The translations under genes were made by a program, and so were the position numbers. 64,000 bases of DNA from an uncultured Roseobacter sp. (GTDB lineage: Bacteria > Pseudomonadota > Alphaproteobacteria > Rhodobacterales > Rhodobacteraceae), in assembly GCF_947499265.1 (NCBI RefSeq), contig NZ_CANMNK010000002.1, forward strand, positions 124,001 through 188,000, given 5' to 3'. This document shows, in pieces, positions 1 to 9,351 of this stretch. The notes beneath the pieces are model-generated. The model was not told where the DNA came from and did not search any database. It was given only the letters and a program-made list of their open reading frames with translations. Position 1 is the first letter of the stretch, and each line of letters begins with the position of its first letter.

Positions 1-203
1 AGGGCGGCGTCAGGATCATCCAATCCTTTGATCGGCCAACCCTTGGGCACGATCCACCGTCCGGTACCACGGCTGGTCACAAGCAGCACTTTCTTGCCCT
101 TTTTCGTTTCACGAAAGCACAAGGCGGCAACCTGTCGTTCTCGGGCGGGTCCGGTGAAAACGCGCATGGCATTTTCGAGTGTTGTTTTAACGATATTGAT
201 CAT
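1..203 (-). CDS. Nudix hydrolase, N-terminal part (cut by window start)
   Basis: The first 67 residues of a minus-strand protein are visible; the rest lies outside the window. The segment RWIVPKGWPIKG is typical of small bacterial Nudix hydrolases of the diphosphoinositol-polyphosphate-phosphohydrolase-like type, which cleave nucleoside or inositol pyrophosphates. The Nudix box itself would lie just past the edge, so the catalytic glutamates cannot be checked. The ATG at 203 opens the frame MINIVKTTLENAMRVFTG; no strong ribosome binding site is obvious. The 215 bp between this start and the end of hrpB hold no gene I can recognise. The family is fairly sure; the substrate is unknown. Confidence 0.75.
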   Translation of the reverse strand, partial: MINIVKTTLENAMRVFTGPARERQVAALCFRETKKGKKVLLVTSRGTGRWIVPKGWPIKGLDDPDAA

Positions 204-418
204 GACAAGATATATTTCTGCTCACTTTTTAAACATGATAGACGGTTTTGTGAGGGATTCCAACATATTAAGTTTTTTGGACCTTCCCGGCGAGATCAGA
301 CCTCAATCCATACCTAGAAAGTTCGAATTTTCTGTAAACGACATCACATTCGTTTAAATTTCGTTACTTGTCGTCAATCCGTTGCCAAATTGCGCCCGGG
401 ATTGCCCGTCATCATCGG

Positions 419-2857
419 TCACTTTCTGGGTTTCGCCCGCAGGGTTGGATCAGCCTGTGTAGGGTCTTCGGGCCAGGGGTGCTTGGGGTAGCGACCGCGC
501 ATGTCTTTGCGCACGTCCGCGTAAGACGACGCCCAGAACCCCGGCAAATCCTCCGTCACCTGAACAGGGCGTTGCGCGGGCGATAAAAGCGTCAGTTGCA
601 CCGGCGTTCCGGCTACCGTCGGGTGGCGTGTCACCCCGAAAACTTCCTGCAATCTCAGTGCGATGCGCGGTTGCGCGCCGTCATATTCAATGGGCACCTG
701 CCGTCCCAGGGGTGTTTTGAACTGGCCCGGAACAGTGCGTTCCAAGGCCTGCGCCTGATCCCAGTTGAGCCGAGCCTTGAGGGCCGGTGTGATATCGAAA
801 CGCTTCCAGTCCGCACCGGATTTCACCCCTGTAAGATGGGGCAGCAACCAATCCTCCAACGTCTCCATCAAATGTGGTTCCGAATAGTCGGGGAAGGCCG
901 GGTCGGTGCCCTGCATCAGCCGTGTCCGTGCCATGAAACGCTGTGCTTTGGCATTGGGCAAGAAGCCCAACTGCCGCACACCCTCCAACATGGCGCGCGC
1001 GATATCTTCGGCGGGTGCGTCATGCCAGACGCGGTCCTCCAGGACCACCGCGCCGAATTTCTCCTGTTGGCGCGCTAAAACGCGGCCCTCCCGGCGCGAC
1101 CAGATGCAGAGGTCGTGCCAGGCAATCTGGTCCGGAAACGTCTCGCGCAATTCGGTCTGTGACAGCGCCACCGCTTGCCGGATGCGCGCCTCGCGCGGGT
1201 CACCGTCCAAATCCGTGGCAACGATGAGCCGTGCGCTCGCCAGCGGATCGCCTTCGGGCATGATCGCGCCCTTGCCGCCGGAAAGCACATAGCGGGGCGC
1301 CTCTCCGGCGCGCCGCGCGCCGACGCGGTCGGGATAGGCAAGTGCCGCCAGAACCGATGGTTGATTTGGGCCGGTGCCGTTGGTTTTTGAGGCCAGTTTT
1401 TTGGCCTCTTCACGGATGCGCGACAGGGCAGGGCGGTCAGGTTCCCACCCGTGTTGGCTCTGAAATTGTGCGGGGGTCTTGGCCGCTGACACACGCAATG
1501 AAAGATCCAGCGGTGCATTTCGCAAAATGTCGCGTTCCGACAATAATGCAGCCAATAGAGGTGCATCGTGACCCCCTTTTGTGACCATATGGGCAAGTCG
1601 CGGGTGGAGGGGTAACGCGGCAAGTGCGGTGCCGTGGAGGGTGATCCGACCGTTTTTGTCCAAAGCCCCCAGCATCTTGAGAACGCTCTGCGCTTCTTCC
1701 AGCCGCCCTGCGTGCGGCGGTGTCACAAACTGCATTTGATCAGGGGCACTGCCCCAGATCGCCAGCTCCAGAGCAAGGCCTGTCAGATCGCCAACTTCGA
1801 TTTCTGCGGGTGGGTGCGACGCCAGCGCGCCGTCTTCACCGCGGGTCCAGAGCTTGTAGCAGACACCGGGGGCCACGCGGCCCGCGCGGCCCGCCCGCTG
1901 CGTCGCCTCCGCGCGTGTGACCCGCGTGGTGATCAGGCGCGACATACCGGAGGACGGATTGAACTCAGCACGACGGGCGCGGCCTGCATCCACGACAATC
2001 CGAATGTCCTCAATGGTCAGCGAGGTCTCGGCAATCGCCGTGGCCAGCACAACCTTGCGCCCCGATGTCACCGGCGCAATGGCGGCGCGCTGATCCTTGA
2101 ACGACATCGCCCCGAAAAGCGGGCGCAGCACAGTATCGGGTGGCAGATGCGGGCGCAACGCGGCCTCCGTGCGCCTGATCTCGCCCTCTCCGGGCAGAAA
2201 AACCAGGGCGCTGCCGTCGTTTTCCGCTAAGGCCTGCAGCGTCAGATCCGCAACCGCCCGTTCCAGCCGCGCGGTTTTGGGAACGGGTTTGGGCAGCCAG
2301 CGAGATGCAACTTCATAGGATCGCCCCTCGGATGTCAGAATGGGGGCCGCCATCAGGGAGGCGATGGGCGCTGCATCCAGCGTCGCGGACATCGCCACCA
2401 AAATCAGATCTTCCCGCAGCGCATTGGCCACATCCAGCGCCAGTGCAAGCCCGAGGTCGGCGTTGAGAGAGCGTTCGTGGAATTCGTCAAAGATAATCGC
2501 GCCCACACCCGGCAGATCGGGCTGTGCCTGGATCATCCGCGTCAGAATGCCCTCGGTCACCACCTCCACGCGTGTGGATTTCGAGACCTTGCTGGCACCG
2601 CGCATGCGATAGCCAATGGTCGCACCCACAGGCTCGCCGCGCGTCTCCGCCATCCTTTCGGCTGCGGCACGCGTGGCCAGACGGCGCGGCTCCAGCATGA
2701 TGATCCTGCCGCTGGTCACACCCGCGTCCAGAAGTGCCAGCGGCACCCGCGTGGTTTTGCCCGCACCGGGGGGCGCCTGCAGCACCAGTCGGCCGCTTTG
2801 GCGCAGCTGTGCCACCACGTCAGGCAGGATATGATCGATGGGCAGGGAGAGGGTCAT
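419..2857 (-). CDS. hrpB: ATP-dependent helicase HrpB
   Basis: An 812-residue DEAH-type superfamily 2 helicase of the HrpB family, a cytosolic RNA/DNA helicase of poorly known role. Walker A GAGKT sits at residues 31-35, followed by the DEFH box (IIFDEFHERS), motif III SAT (VAMSATLD) and motif VI QRAGRAGR. The HrpB C-terminal domain ends in a basic tail. Length is normal for the family. I place the start at the ATG at 2857 (MTLSLPIDHILP); an upstream in-frame ATG at 2902 would add 15 residues that do not look conserved. It is divergent from meaB, with starts about 95 bp apart. Family assignment is firm. Confidence 0.95.
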   Translation of the reverse strand: MTLSLPIDHILPDVVAQLRQSGRLVLQAPPGAGKTTRVPLALLDAGVTSGRIIMLEPRRLATRAAAERMAETRGEPVGATIGYRMRGASKVSKSTRVEVVTEGILTRMIQAQPDLPGVGAIIFDEFHERSLNADLGLALALDVANALREDLILVAMSATLDAAPIASLMAAPILTSEGRSYEVASRWLPKPVPKTARLERAVADLTLQALAENDGSALVFLPGEGEIRRTEAALRPHLPPDTVLRPLFGAMSFKDQRAAIAPVTSGRKVVLATAIAETSLTIEDIRIVVDAGRARRAEFNPSSGMSRLITTRVTRAEATQRAGRAGRVAPGVCYKLWTRGEDGALASHPPAEIEVGDLTGLALELAIWGSAPDQMQFVTPPHAGRLEEAQSVLKMLGALDKNGRITLHGTALAALPLHPRLAHMVTKGGHDAPLLAALLSERDILRNAPLDLSLRVSAAKTPAQFQSQHGWEPDRPALSRIREEAKKLASKTNGTGPNQPSVLAALAYPDRVGARRAGEAPRYVLSGGKGAIMPEGDPLASARLIVATDLDGDPREARIRQAVALSQTELRETFPDQIAWHDLCIWSRREGRVLARQQEKFGAVVLEDRVWHDAPAEDIARAMLEGVRQLGFLPNAKAQRFMARTRLMQGTDPAFPDYSEPHLMETLEDWLLPHLTGVKSGADWKRFDITPALKARLNWDQAQALERTVPGQFKTPLGRQVPIEYDGAQPRIALRLQEVFGVTRHPTVAGTPVQLTLLSPAQRPVQVTEDLPGFWASSYADVRKDMRGRYPKHPWPEDPTQADPTLRAKPRK

Positions 2858-2952
2858 GCCCCTGCTTAACGAATGCGCGTGCGCCCGCCAAGCACTGGAC
2901 ATTTACGCGCGCCTGCCGGACAACCGGGACCAAAGCAGAGGGACCGCGCGCT

Positions 2953-3942
2953 ATGGACATCGCCGATCTGGCAAAACGGGTGGCAGGAGGTGAACGCCGC
3001 GCGCTGGCGCGAGCCATCACCTTGGTAGAAAGCGCCCGTGCCGATCACAAAGAGCAGGCAGCTGCGTTGCTGGACGCGATACCAAAGGACCGCCAGGCCT
3101 TGCGCATCGGGCTGTCGGGCACGCCCGGCGTTGGCAAATCCACCTTCATCGAGAGCTTTGGCATGATGCTGGTGGGGCAGGGCCTGAAGGTGGCTGTGCT
3201 GGCGGTGGATCCGTCATCGACCCGGTCCGGTGGATCGATCCTGGGCGACAAGACCCGCATGGACCGGTTGTCGCGCGAGGCGGATGCTTTCATTCGGCCC
3301 TCCCCAAGCCAAACGCACTTGGGGGGCGTTGCGCGGCGCTCTCGCGAGGCCGTGGCGCTCTGCGAGGGGGCGGGTTTCGATGTCATCCTGATTGAAACAG
3401 TGGGCGTCGGGCAATCGGAGACCGTGGTTGCGCAAATGGCGGATATCTTCCTGCTGCTCTTGGCGCCTGCGGGCGGTGATGAATTGCAGGGCGTGAAACG
3501 GGGGATCATGGAGATCGCGGATATCATCCTGATCAACAAGGCGGATGGGGATCTGAAAGCTGCGGCCACCCGGACCTGCGCCGATTACACCGGGGCCCTG
3601 CGGTTGCTGCGCAAGCGGGAACAGGACCCCCAGGGGTTTCCCAAGGCGATGATGGTGTCCGCGCTGCAGGAGAACGGTTTGCAGGAAGTCTGGACCGATC
3701 TGACCGGGCTGCGCGACTGGCGTCAGGCACAGGGGTTCTGGGCGGCGACACGGGCAAATCAGGCGCGTTACTGGTTCGAAGAGGATGTCAAAAACGCGCT
3801 TTTGGCCCAATTGCAGACACCCGGCGCCCGTCAGGCCCTGGCGCGGCTTGGGGCCGAGGTTGCCGCCGGTGAAAAAGCGCCCGGAACCGCCGCGCAGGAG
3901 TTTCTGGAAGATTTGCAGCACCCTATGACCGCAAAACCGTGA
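2953..3942 (+). CDS. meaB: Methylmalonyl-CoA mutase-associated GTPase MeaB
   Basis: A 329-residue G3E-family P-loop GTPase that protects and reloads adenosylcobalamin-dependent methylmalonyl-CoA mutase (propionyl-CoA and ethylmalonyl-CoA routes). The P-loop GTPGVGKS is at residues 56-63. The switch motif ETVGVGQSE and the guanine-specificity motif INKAD are present, followed by the C-terminal helical dimerisation arm. The mutase genes are not in the window; cobS and cobT, needed for its cofactor, lie about 50 kb away. The start is the ATG at 2953; a longer open frame upstream is antisense to hrpB and was not used. Confidence 0.94.
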   Translation: MDIADLAKRVAGGERRALARAITLVESARADHKEQAAALLDAIPKDRQALRIGLSGTPGVGKSTFIESFGMMLVGQGLKVAVLAVDPSSTRSGGSILGDKTRMDRLSREADAFIRPSPSQTHLGGVARRSREAVALCEGAGFDVILIETVGVGQSETVVAQMADIFLLLLAPAGGDELQGVKRGIMEIADIILINKADGDLKAAATRTCADYTGALRLLRKREQDPQGFPKAMMVSALQENGLQEVWTDLTGLRDWRQAQGFWAATRANQARYWFEEDVKNALLAQLQTPGARQALARLGAEVAAGEKAPGTAAQEFLEDLQHPMTAKP

Positions 3943-4079
3943 AATGCGGCATGGTTCGGGTTGACCCGGTAGGCGATTCCCACTACAGCCAGCGAACGAA
4001 TTTCCGGGGCGCGGCCTGAAGCTGCCCCCTTTGTCGTTTACCGGACCGCCGGGGCGACCTGAGAGAAAAGGATAAACCC

Positions 4080-4379
4080 ATGTCGCGCGTTTGCGAATTG
4101 ACCGGAAAAGGCCCGATGACTGGCAACAATGTCAGCCACGCCAACAACAAGACCCGTCGCCGGTTCTTGCCGAACCTGAACGATGTTTCCCTGCAATCAG
4201 AAGCGCTGGGACGTGCCTTCAAGTTCCGCATTTCCGCCGCAGCCCTGCGTACCGTGGATCACCGCGGTGGGCTGGACCAGTTTTTGGCAAAAGCCAAAGA
4301 CAGCGAGCTGTCGCCCAATGCACTGAAAGTGAAAAAGGCGATCGCCAAGTCATCTGACACGGCTGAAGCGCTGAGCTGA
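4080..4379 (+). CDS. rpmB: 50S ribosomal protein L28
   Basis: A 99-residue basic protein beginning [20 protein letters not shown], the signature N-terminus of alphaproteobacterial bL28, a structural protein of the large ribosomal subunit. The RRRFLPNL and [12 protein letters not shown] segments also fit. Length is normal for alphaproteobacteria. It is a single-gene unit: the sequence GAGAGAAAAGGATAAACCC precedes the ATG, and a clear intrinsic terminator follows at 4405-4433. There is no rpmG next to it. Confidence 0.97.
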   Translation: MSRVCELTGKGPMTGNNVSHANNKTRRRFLPNLNDVSLQSEALGRAFKFRISAAALRTVDHRGGLDQFLAKAKDSELSPNALKVKKAIAKSSDTAEALS

Positions 4380-4404
4380 TCACTCTGATCAGATCGAGAA
4401 ATCG

Positions 4405-4433
4405 AACCCTGCCTCAATCGGGCAGGGTTTTTT
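4405..4433 (+). terminator. Intrinsic terminator after rpmB
   Basis: A 9-bp perfect stem AACCCTGCC / GGCAGGGTT with a 7-nt loop is followed directly by T residues. It lies 26 nt past the rpmB stop and just before the convergent end of the sirtuin gene, so it may serve both strands. Confidence 0.85.
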
Positions 4434-4445
4434 CGTGTCCAGGGC

Positions 4446-5138
4446 TCAGCTCTTGAGAATTTCATCGACCCAAGGGGGCAAGGTTTCTGTCGCCGGGCCA
4501 ATGCGGATGTCGTCGAACTGGCTGCCCACCAGCGACGGTTCGAGATTGAACTCAACCGTATCTGCACCACAGCGCCGGGCCTCCGCCACGAACCCGGCCG
4601 CCGGGTAGACATTGCCGGATGTGCCGATGCTGGCAAAGAGATCCGCACCGGCCAGATGGTCGAAAATCTCATCCATATCGTAGGGCATTTCACCAAACCA
4701 GACGATGTCAGGCCGCGCGGTGGGCCGGTCGCAATTGGGGCAGGCGTCTCCCGGTGCCATGACCATCGGCGCGGGCCACCTGGTGTCGCAGGCGGCGCAT
4801 AGCGCGCCCTTTAACGCGCCGTGCATATATATGACCTTTTGCGATCCGGCCTTTTCGTGCAGATCGTCGACATTTTGTGTGATCAGCACGACCTCGCCCG
4901 CGAACTCGGCCTCCAGCTTCGCCAGCGCCAGATGCCCGGCGTTTGGGTCGGCCTCCGCAGTCTGCGCACGGCGAGCGTTGTAGAAATCGACAACCAGTTT
5001 CGGGTTGCGCGCGAACCCTTCGGGGGTGGCTACGTCTTCGATCTTGTGTTGCGCCCAAAGGCCACCTTCTGCCCGGAAGGTGCCCAATCCACTTTCCGCG
5101 GAAATACCGGCGCCGGTGAGGATCACGATTTTCTGCAT
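4446..5138 (-). CDS. cobB: NAD-dependent protein deacylase (sirtuin)
   Basis: A 230-residue class III sirtuin that removes acyl groups from lysines using NAD. Visible: the NAD motif GAGISAESGLGTFR near the N-terminus, TQNVDDLHEKAG, the catalytic His in YMHGAL, and a four-Cys zinc site (CAAC ... CPNC). The Tyr/Arg pair in FYNARRAQ matches the YxxR signature of bacterial CobB and SIRT5, which predicts desuccinylase as well as deacetylase activity. The start at 5138 is chosen because AGGAGG lies just upstream on the coding strand; an ATG 24 nt further up would bury it. Confidence 0.94.
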   Translation of the reverse strand: MQKIVILTGAGISAESGLGTFRAEGGLWAQHKIEDVATPEGFARNPKLVVDFYNARRAQTAEADPNAGHLALAKLEAEFAGEVVLITQNVDDLHEKAGSQKVIYMHGALKGALCAACDTRWPAPMVMAPGDACPNCDRPTARPDIVWFGEMPYDMDEIFDHLAGADLFASIGTSGNVYPAAGFVAEARRCGADTVEFNLEPSLVGSQFDDIRIGPATETLPPWVDEILKS

Positions 5139-5208
5139 GCAGCGGCCTCCTGTGTCATCCACACGTTGATGACGCCATCACCGGGAGCTGTCAAAGCGGT
5201 TCGCAGGT

Positions 5209-6168
5209 TCAGAGGCCCAGAATGCGCAGGTGCCCAGCCAGAAACGGTAATTCCGTGAGCGCCGGGTCGATCATATGGGTCTTGATCAGGCGCCGCATGG
5301 TCTGCGCCACATTCAGCGGCACGTCATCCGACCAATCCGAACTGGCAAAGAGCGAGATTTGCCGGGCGAAAGGTTCCGACGGCAACGGGTGGGCATCCAG
5401 CTGGTTATGAAAGCGATGCGCGCGCATGTAACCCAGCGGCGTCGTGATCGTCCAGCCAATGCCACGTGCCACCATCGACATCAGCGCCAGGTGGCTGCCG
5501 ATCTCAAACGGAACCGGATGCGCATCGATTTGATGGGCCAGGTGACCGTCGATTTGTTTGCGGATCAGCTGATCGGGATCGTAGCGCAGGTAGGGCAAGC
5601 CATTGGGATCCGGTAATGCGCCGCTGCTGACATCGACGCCCTTGGGTGCGACCAGCATGAACGGGTCTTCGGCCAGCGGGTGTTCGACTACACCCTCCAG
5701 CGGCTGGCCGGTGTGGGCTGAAATCACCAGATGTAGACGTTTTTCGGCGATGGCCGCAATCAGATCATGGCTCGATGCGGTGATCATCTTGAACTGGCAC
5801 CCGGTCAGGCTGTCGGCCAGAATTGTGGCAAGGCGCGGGGTCAGGCTATCGTCGAAATCATCGATGATGCCGATGCTCAACGCCTTCAGATGCGCCAGAT
5901 CCATCACCGTCAACTCGCTCTGCGCCAGCCGCAATTCGGCCAGCGCCGCCTCCACCCGGTGCAGGAACAAGCTTCCCGCGGGGGTAAGCCGCATGGGCCG
6001 GCGTCCGTGATCGATCAATTCCGCGTTCAGCGCCGTTTCGAGGTTGCGCAATTGCTGGCTGACAGCGGGTTGGCTGAGCCCGGTGCGCGCGGCAGCCTGC
6101 GCGACGGAACCGGTGCCCGCCAGCGCTTCAAAAACCTCGAGGCCGCGCAGGGTAATGCCCTTCATCAT
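5209..6168 (-). CDS. LysR family transcriptional regulator
   Basis: A 319-residue LysR-type regulator. The N-terminal winged HTH (about residues 5-65) includes TGSVAQAAARTGLSQPAVSQQLRNLE; the rest is a periplasmic-binding-protein-like effector domain. It is transcribed divergently from the carbon-nitrogen hydrolase at 6347. The shared 178-bp region is the expected site of control, so the hydrolase is its likely target, as is usual for LysR pairs. The effector cannot be predicted. The codon pair ATGATG leaves the start uncertain by one residue. Confidence 0.9.
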   Translation of the reverse strand: MMKGITLRGLEVFEALAGTGSVAQAAARTGLSQPAVSQQLRNLETALNAELIDHGRRPMRLTPAGSLFLHRVEAALAELRLAQSELTVMDLAHLKALSIGIIDDFDDSLTPRLATILADSLTGCQFKMITASSHDLIAAIAEKRLHLVISAHTGQPLEGVVEHPLAEDPFMLVAPKGVDVSSGALPDPNGLPYLRYDPDQLIRKQIDGHLAHQIDAHPVPFEIGSHLALMSMVARGIGWTITTPLGYMRAHRFHNQLDAHPLPSEPFARQISLFASSDWSDDVPLNVAQTMRRLIKTHMIDPALTELPFLAGHLRILGL

Positions 6169-6346
6169 GTCGGCGAGCCTTTCACAGTTTCAGCTTTCCT
6201 GAGAAGTGCATCCGTATCTGCCCTATATTAGAGGTCACTGAGCGCCTGTATATGTCGGAAAACTGAATCTGCAACATATTGCTTTGACGGTTGCACTGTC
6301 GCGCTGGCTTCGAGACGATGGGACAGTCACATCAAGGAACACAGAT

Positions 6347-7222
6347 ATGAAGATCGCCACCGCCGCCTATCCGTTGGATTATCTGACGTCCTGGGCGCAG
6401 TATGAAGACAAGATCGCGAAATGGGTGCGCGGGGCAGCGGCAGAAGGCGCGCAACTGGCCGTTTTCCCCGAATATGGTGCCATGGAACTGGCAACGCTGG
6501 ACGGGCGCGATATTGCCGCCGATCTGGAGAGATCGCTGTTCTCCGTTTCGGACCGGTTGGCCGACGCGGATGCTTTGCACCAAAGACTGGCGGCGGAATA
6601 TGGGATGCACATTCTCGCCGCCTCGGGGTCTGCCGCGACCGCGACGCGACCGGTCAACCGTGCGCGCCTCTTTGCGCCCAAAGGGGATGTTGGGGTGCAG
6701 GACAAGCAGATCATGACCCGGTTTGAGCGCGATGTCTGGGGGGTTGTCGGTGGGGGTCCCTTGCAGATTTTCGACACGGAGATTGGCAAGATCGGCATTC
6801 TGATCTGTTACGACAGCGAATTTCCCCTGTTGGGGCGGGCGCTGTCGCAGTGCGATATGATCCTGGTGCCCTCATGCACCGAAGCGCTGTCGGGCTATTG
6901 GCGCGTGCGCATCGGCGCAATGGCCCGTGCGCTCGAAAACCAATGTGTGACGATCATGTCCTCTCTGGTGGGAGAGGCCGCATGGTCGGAAGCCGTTGAC
7001 GTGACCACCGGAACGGGCGGTGTCTTTGGGCCGCCCGATGTGGGGTTTCCGCCCACAGGGGTGATGGCGCAGGGAGAGATCAACAGCCCCGGCTGGACCT
7101 ACGCGGAGGTGGATTTGGACAAGATCGCACAGGTGCGCGCAGATGGCAGGGTTTTGGGCCGTTTGCACTGGGAGGAGCAGGACGGGCGCGATAACGTCGC
7201 GCCAATTGTGTCATTGCACTGA
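6347..7222 (+). CDS. Carbon-nitrogen hydrolase (nitrilase superfamily)
   Basis: A 291-residue cytosolic amidase/nitrilase-superfamily enzyme. All three catalytic residues are visible: Glu in VFPEYGAMEL, Lys in DKQIMTRFE, and Cys in LICYDSEFPLLG. The substrate is not predictable from sequence; ureidopropionase-like or omega-amidase-like roles are possible. The start is the ATG at 6347 with AAGGAAC about 7 nt upstream; a longer open frame adds 21 residues that look non-coding. It is divergent from the LysR gene, so its expression is probably induced by that regulator's ligand. Confidence 0.9.
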   Translation: MKIATAAYPLDYLTSWAQYEDKIAKWVRGAAAEGAQLAVFPEYGAMELATLDGRDIAADLERSLFSVSDRLADADALHQRLAAEYGMHILAASGSAATATRPVNRARLFAPKGDVGVQDKQIMTRFERDVWGVVGGGPLQIFDTEIGKIGILICYDSEFPLLGRALSQCDMILVPSCTEALSGYWRVRIGAMARALENQCVTIMSSLVGEAAWSEAVDVTTGTGGVFGPPDVGFPPTGVMAQGEINSPGWTYAEVDLDKIAQVRADGRVLGRLHWEEQDGRDNVAPIVSLH

Positions 7223-7300
7223 ATTCCCCTTGAAAATCCTTGAAAATGCGCTCATTTAGGCGGCGTCCATATCAGGTGGACGTGTAATCAAGGAGACAAC

Positions 7301-7519
7301 ATGGCCAAGGAAGATACGCTCGAATTTCCCGGTGTCGTGAAGGAACTCCTGCCGAATGCGACATTCCGGGTCGAGCTTGAAAACGGCCATGAGATTATCG
7401 CACATACGGCAGGCAAGATGCGCAAGAACCGCATCCGTGTTCTGGCTGGCGACAAGGTGCAGGTCGAGATGACCCCCTATGATCTGACCAAGGGTCGGAT
7501 CAACTACCGCTTCAAGTAA
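7301..7519 (+). CDS. infA: Translation initiation factor IF-1
   Basis: A 72-residue S1/OB-fold protein, [19 protein letters not shown] at the N-terminus and [12 protein letters not shown] at the end, which is full length for IF-1. It binds the ribosomal A site during initiation. AAGGAGA precedes the start. It heads a run infA-maf-RNase G-yacG with gaps or overlaps of only a few bases, probably co-transcribed. The tandem 10-bp repeat upstream (7228-7247) is noted separately. Confidence 0.97.
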   Translation: MAKEDTLEFPGVVKELLPNATFRVELENGHEIIAHTAGKMRKNRIRVLAGDKVQVEMTPYDLTKGRINYRFK

Positions 7520-7523
7520 GCCC

Positions 7524-8099
7524 TTGTTTATACTGGGGTCTGGAAGTCCGCGCCGCAAGGAATTGCTGGCGCAAATCGGCGTTGTGCCGGATGATATTCG
7601 CGCGCCCGATATTGATGAAGACCCGCGTCCGGGCGAATTGCCCAGGCCCTATTGCCGTCGCATCGCCCGCGAAAAGGTTCTGGCGGTCGTGGCGGATGAG
7701 GCGGATGTCGTGCTCTGTGCCGATACCACGGTGGCGTTGGGGCGTCGCATCCTGGGAAAACCGGCGGATGCCGAGGAGGCGGCGGATTTTCTGCGGGCGC
7801 TTTCCGGGCGCAGGCACCGGGTGATCACCGCCGTGGCCGTGCGCCAGGGCGCCCGCATCTGGGAGAAGGACGTGGTCAGCACCGTGCGGATGAAGTCGAT
7901 TTCTGATGAGGAGCGCGCGGCCTATCTGGCCACTGATGATTGGCGCGGCAAGGCAGGTGGCTATGGTATTCAGGGGCCCGCGGGCGTTCTGGTGCCGTGG
8001 ATCAGCGGCTCCTTTACCGGCATTGTCGGGCTGCCGCTGGCCGAGACCGCGAATTTGTTACGCGCGGCTGGTCAGCCGGTGATGAGGGCGCTGGCATGA
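7524..8099 (+). CDS. maf: Maf family nucleotide pyrophosphatase
   Basis: A 191-residue Maf-type enzyme that hydrolyses non-canonical or modified nucleoside triphosphates. The start [14 protein letters not shown] carries the phosphate-binding SxSxRR motif, and CADTTVALG carries the metal-binding Asp. The start codon is TTG at 7524, four bases after the infA stop; no ATG is available before the conserved N-terminus. The end overlaps the next gene in an ATGA arrangement, showing translational coupling. YhdE and YceF subtypes cannot be separated here. Confidence 0.9.
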   Translation: MFILGSGSPRRKELLAQIGVVPDDIRAPDIDEDPRPGELPRPYCRRIAREKVLAVVADEADVVLCADTTVALGRRILGKPADAEEAADFLRALSGRRHRVITAVAVRQGARIWEKDVVSTVRMKSISDEERAAYLATDDWRGKAGGYGIQGPAGVLVPWISGSFTGIVGLPLAETANLLRAAGQPVMRALA

Positions 8100-9118
8100 A
8101 GGGGCGCAGCATCATTCTCGACCATCTGGGCGACCGTGAAGCGGCGGCCCTGATGGTTGATGGACGGCTCGAAGACCTCCTGATCGACGCAGACGCGCCG
8201 CGCCCCGGCACGGTCTATCGCGCCATTGCGGACCGGCCGGTCAAGGGTCAAGGGGGCATGTTCCTGAAAACACCAGATGGGTCTGCCTTTCTACGTCAGA
8301 TCAAAGGGTTGGCACCGGGGCAGGCGATCCTCGTGCAGGTCACCGGCTACGCGGAGCCGGGCAAGGCGCTGCCGGTCACGCAAAAGCTGCTCTTCAAAAG
8401 CCGCTACGCGATTGTGACGCCCGACGCGCCCGGTCTGAACATCAGCCGCGCCATCAAGGATGAAGCCGAACGGGATCGTTTGCTGGAGATTGCGCATGAT
8501 GTGCTGGCGGAGGCCAAAACCGGCCTGATCCTGCGATCCTCCTGCGCGGGGGCAAATGCGGAAGAGATTGCCGACGACATTGCGCAGATGGCAGAGCTTG
8601 CGGCGCGTGTCGCTGCAGATGACAGCGCGGGTATGGAAACACTGGCAGAGGGGGATGGCCCCCACGTGCTGGCATGGCGGGACTGGGTTGCCCCGGCAGA
8701 GGTAATCACCGATCCGGGCGGCTTTGAGGACCACGGTGTTCTGGATGCGCTGGACGCGGTGCGCGCGGCGCAGGTTGGTTTGGGCGGCGGTGCCAGCCTC
8801 TATGTCGAACCCACACGTGCCTTGGTTGCCGTCGACGTCAATACCGGTTCGGACGCGTCGCTGGCGGCCGGGATCAAGGCCAATATGGCCTGCGCCAGGG
8901 CATTGCCGCGAGCCTTGCGTTTGCGCGGTCTGGGCGGACAAATTGTGCTCGATCTGGCACCGATGCCGAAAAAGGACCGTCGCGCTTTCGAGACAGCCTT
9001 GCGGCAGAGTTTCCGCGCGGATGATGTGGAAACGGCGCTGGTGGGCTGGACGCCACTTGGCCACTATGAGTTGCAGCGCAAACGCGCGCGCCTGCCGATA
9101 GAGGAGGTTCTGATATGA
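8096..9118 (+). CDS. Ribonuclease E/G family protein, short form
   Basis: A 340-residue member of the RNase E/G family of single-strand endoribonucleases acting in RNA maturation and decay. An S1-like region lies in the first 100 residues. Catalytic aspartates are in VAVDVNTG and in QIVLDLAPM. The protein ends at [14 protein letters not shown], so the zinc-link CPxCxG and the small C-terminal domain of E. coli RNase G/E (about 490 residues or more) are missing. The ATG overlaps the maf stop, and the gene overlaps yacG by 4 bp. A short form of this kind next to yacG is, to my knowledge, common in Rhodobacteraceae, so I do not call it truncated. Confidence 0.88.
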   Translation: MKGRSIILDHLGDREAAALMVDGRLEDLLIDADAPRPGTVYRAIADRPVKGQGGMFLKTPDGSAFLRQIKGLAPGQAILVQVTGYAEPGKALPVTQKLLFKSRYAIVTPDAPGLNISRAIKDEAERDRLLEIAHDVLAEAKTGLILRSSCAGANAEEIADDIAQMAELAARVAADDSAGMETLAEGDGPHVLAWRDWVAPAEVITDPGGFEDHGVLDALDAVRAAQVGLGGGASLYVEPTRALVAVDVNTGSDASLAAGIKANMACARALPRALRLRGLGGQIVLDLAPMPKKDRRAFETALRQSFRADDVETALVGWTPLGHYELQRKRARLPIEEVLI

Positions 9119-9315
9119 GTTGCCCGATCTGTGGCAAAGAGACCGCGCCCAAGATGCGGCCATTCTGCTCCAAACGCTGTGCGGATGTTGATCTCTCGCG
9201 ATGGTTCAACGGCAGCTACGCGGTGCCCTCCACCGATCCCGAAGACATGGACGATCTGGAACAGGCGCTGGATGAAGCAGCGCGAACGGGTGACGCCCCA
9301 AGCAAACCCCACTGA
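9115..9315 (+). CDS. yacG: DNA gyrase inhibitor / zinc-binding protein YacG
   Basis: A 66-residue zinc-finger protein with the YacG pattern Cys-x2-Cys then Cys-x3-Cys ([20 protein letters not shown], then RC) and the RWFNGSYAVP core, followed by an acidic tail. E. coli YacG binds GyrB and blocks DNA binding. Its ATG overlaps the stop of the ribonuclease gene (ATGA), so the two are translationally coupled. Confidence 0.92.
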   Translation: MSCPICGKETAPKMRPFCSKRCADVDLSRWFNGSYAVPSTDPEDMDDLEQALDEAARTGDAPSKPH

Positions 9316-9351
9316 CGCAGTGCCGTAGGGTGGGCTTCAGGCCATCCGCAC

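Noticed and set aside
5209-6231. Long plus-strand frames inside the LysR gene
   Set aside because: Basic, low-information translations typical of shadows of a GC-rich gene.
7228-7247. Tandem CCTTGAAAAT repeat before infA, possible heat-shock promoter
   Set aside because: Two CTTGAA-like -35 boxes are present but no CCCCAT-type -10 follows at a suitable distance.
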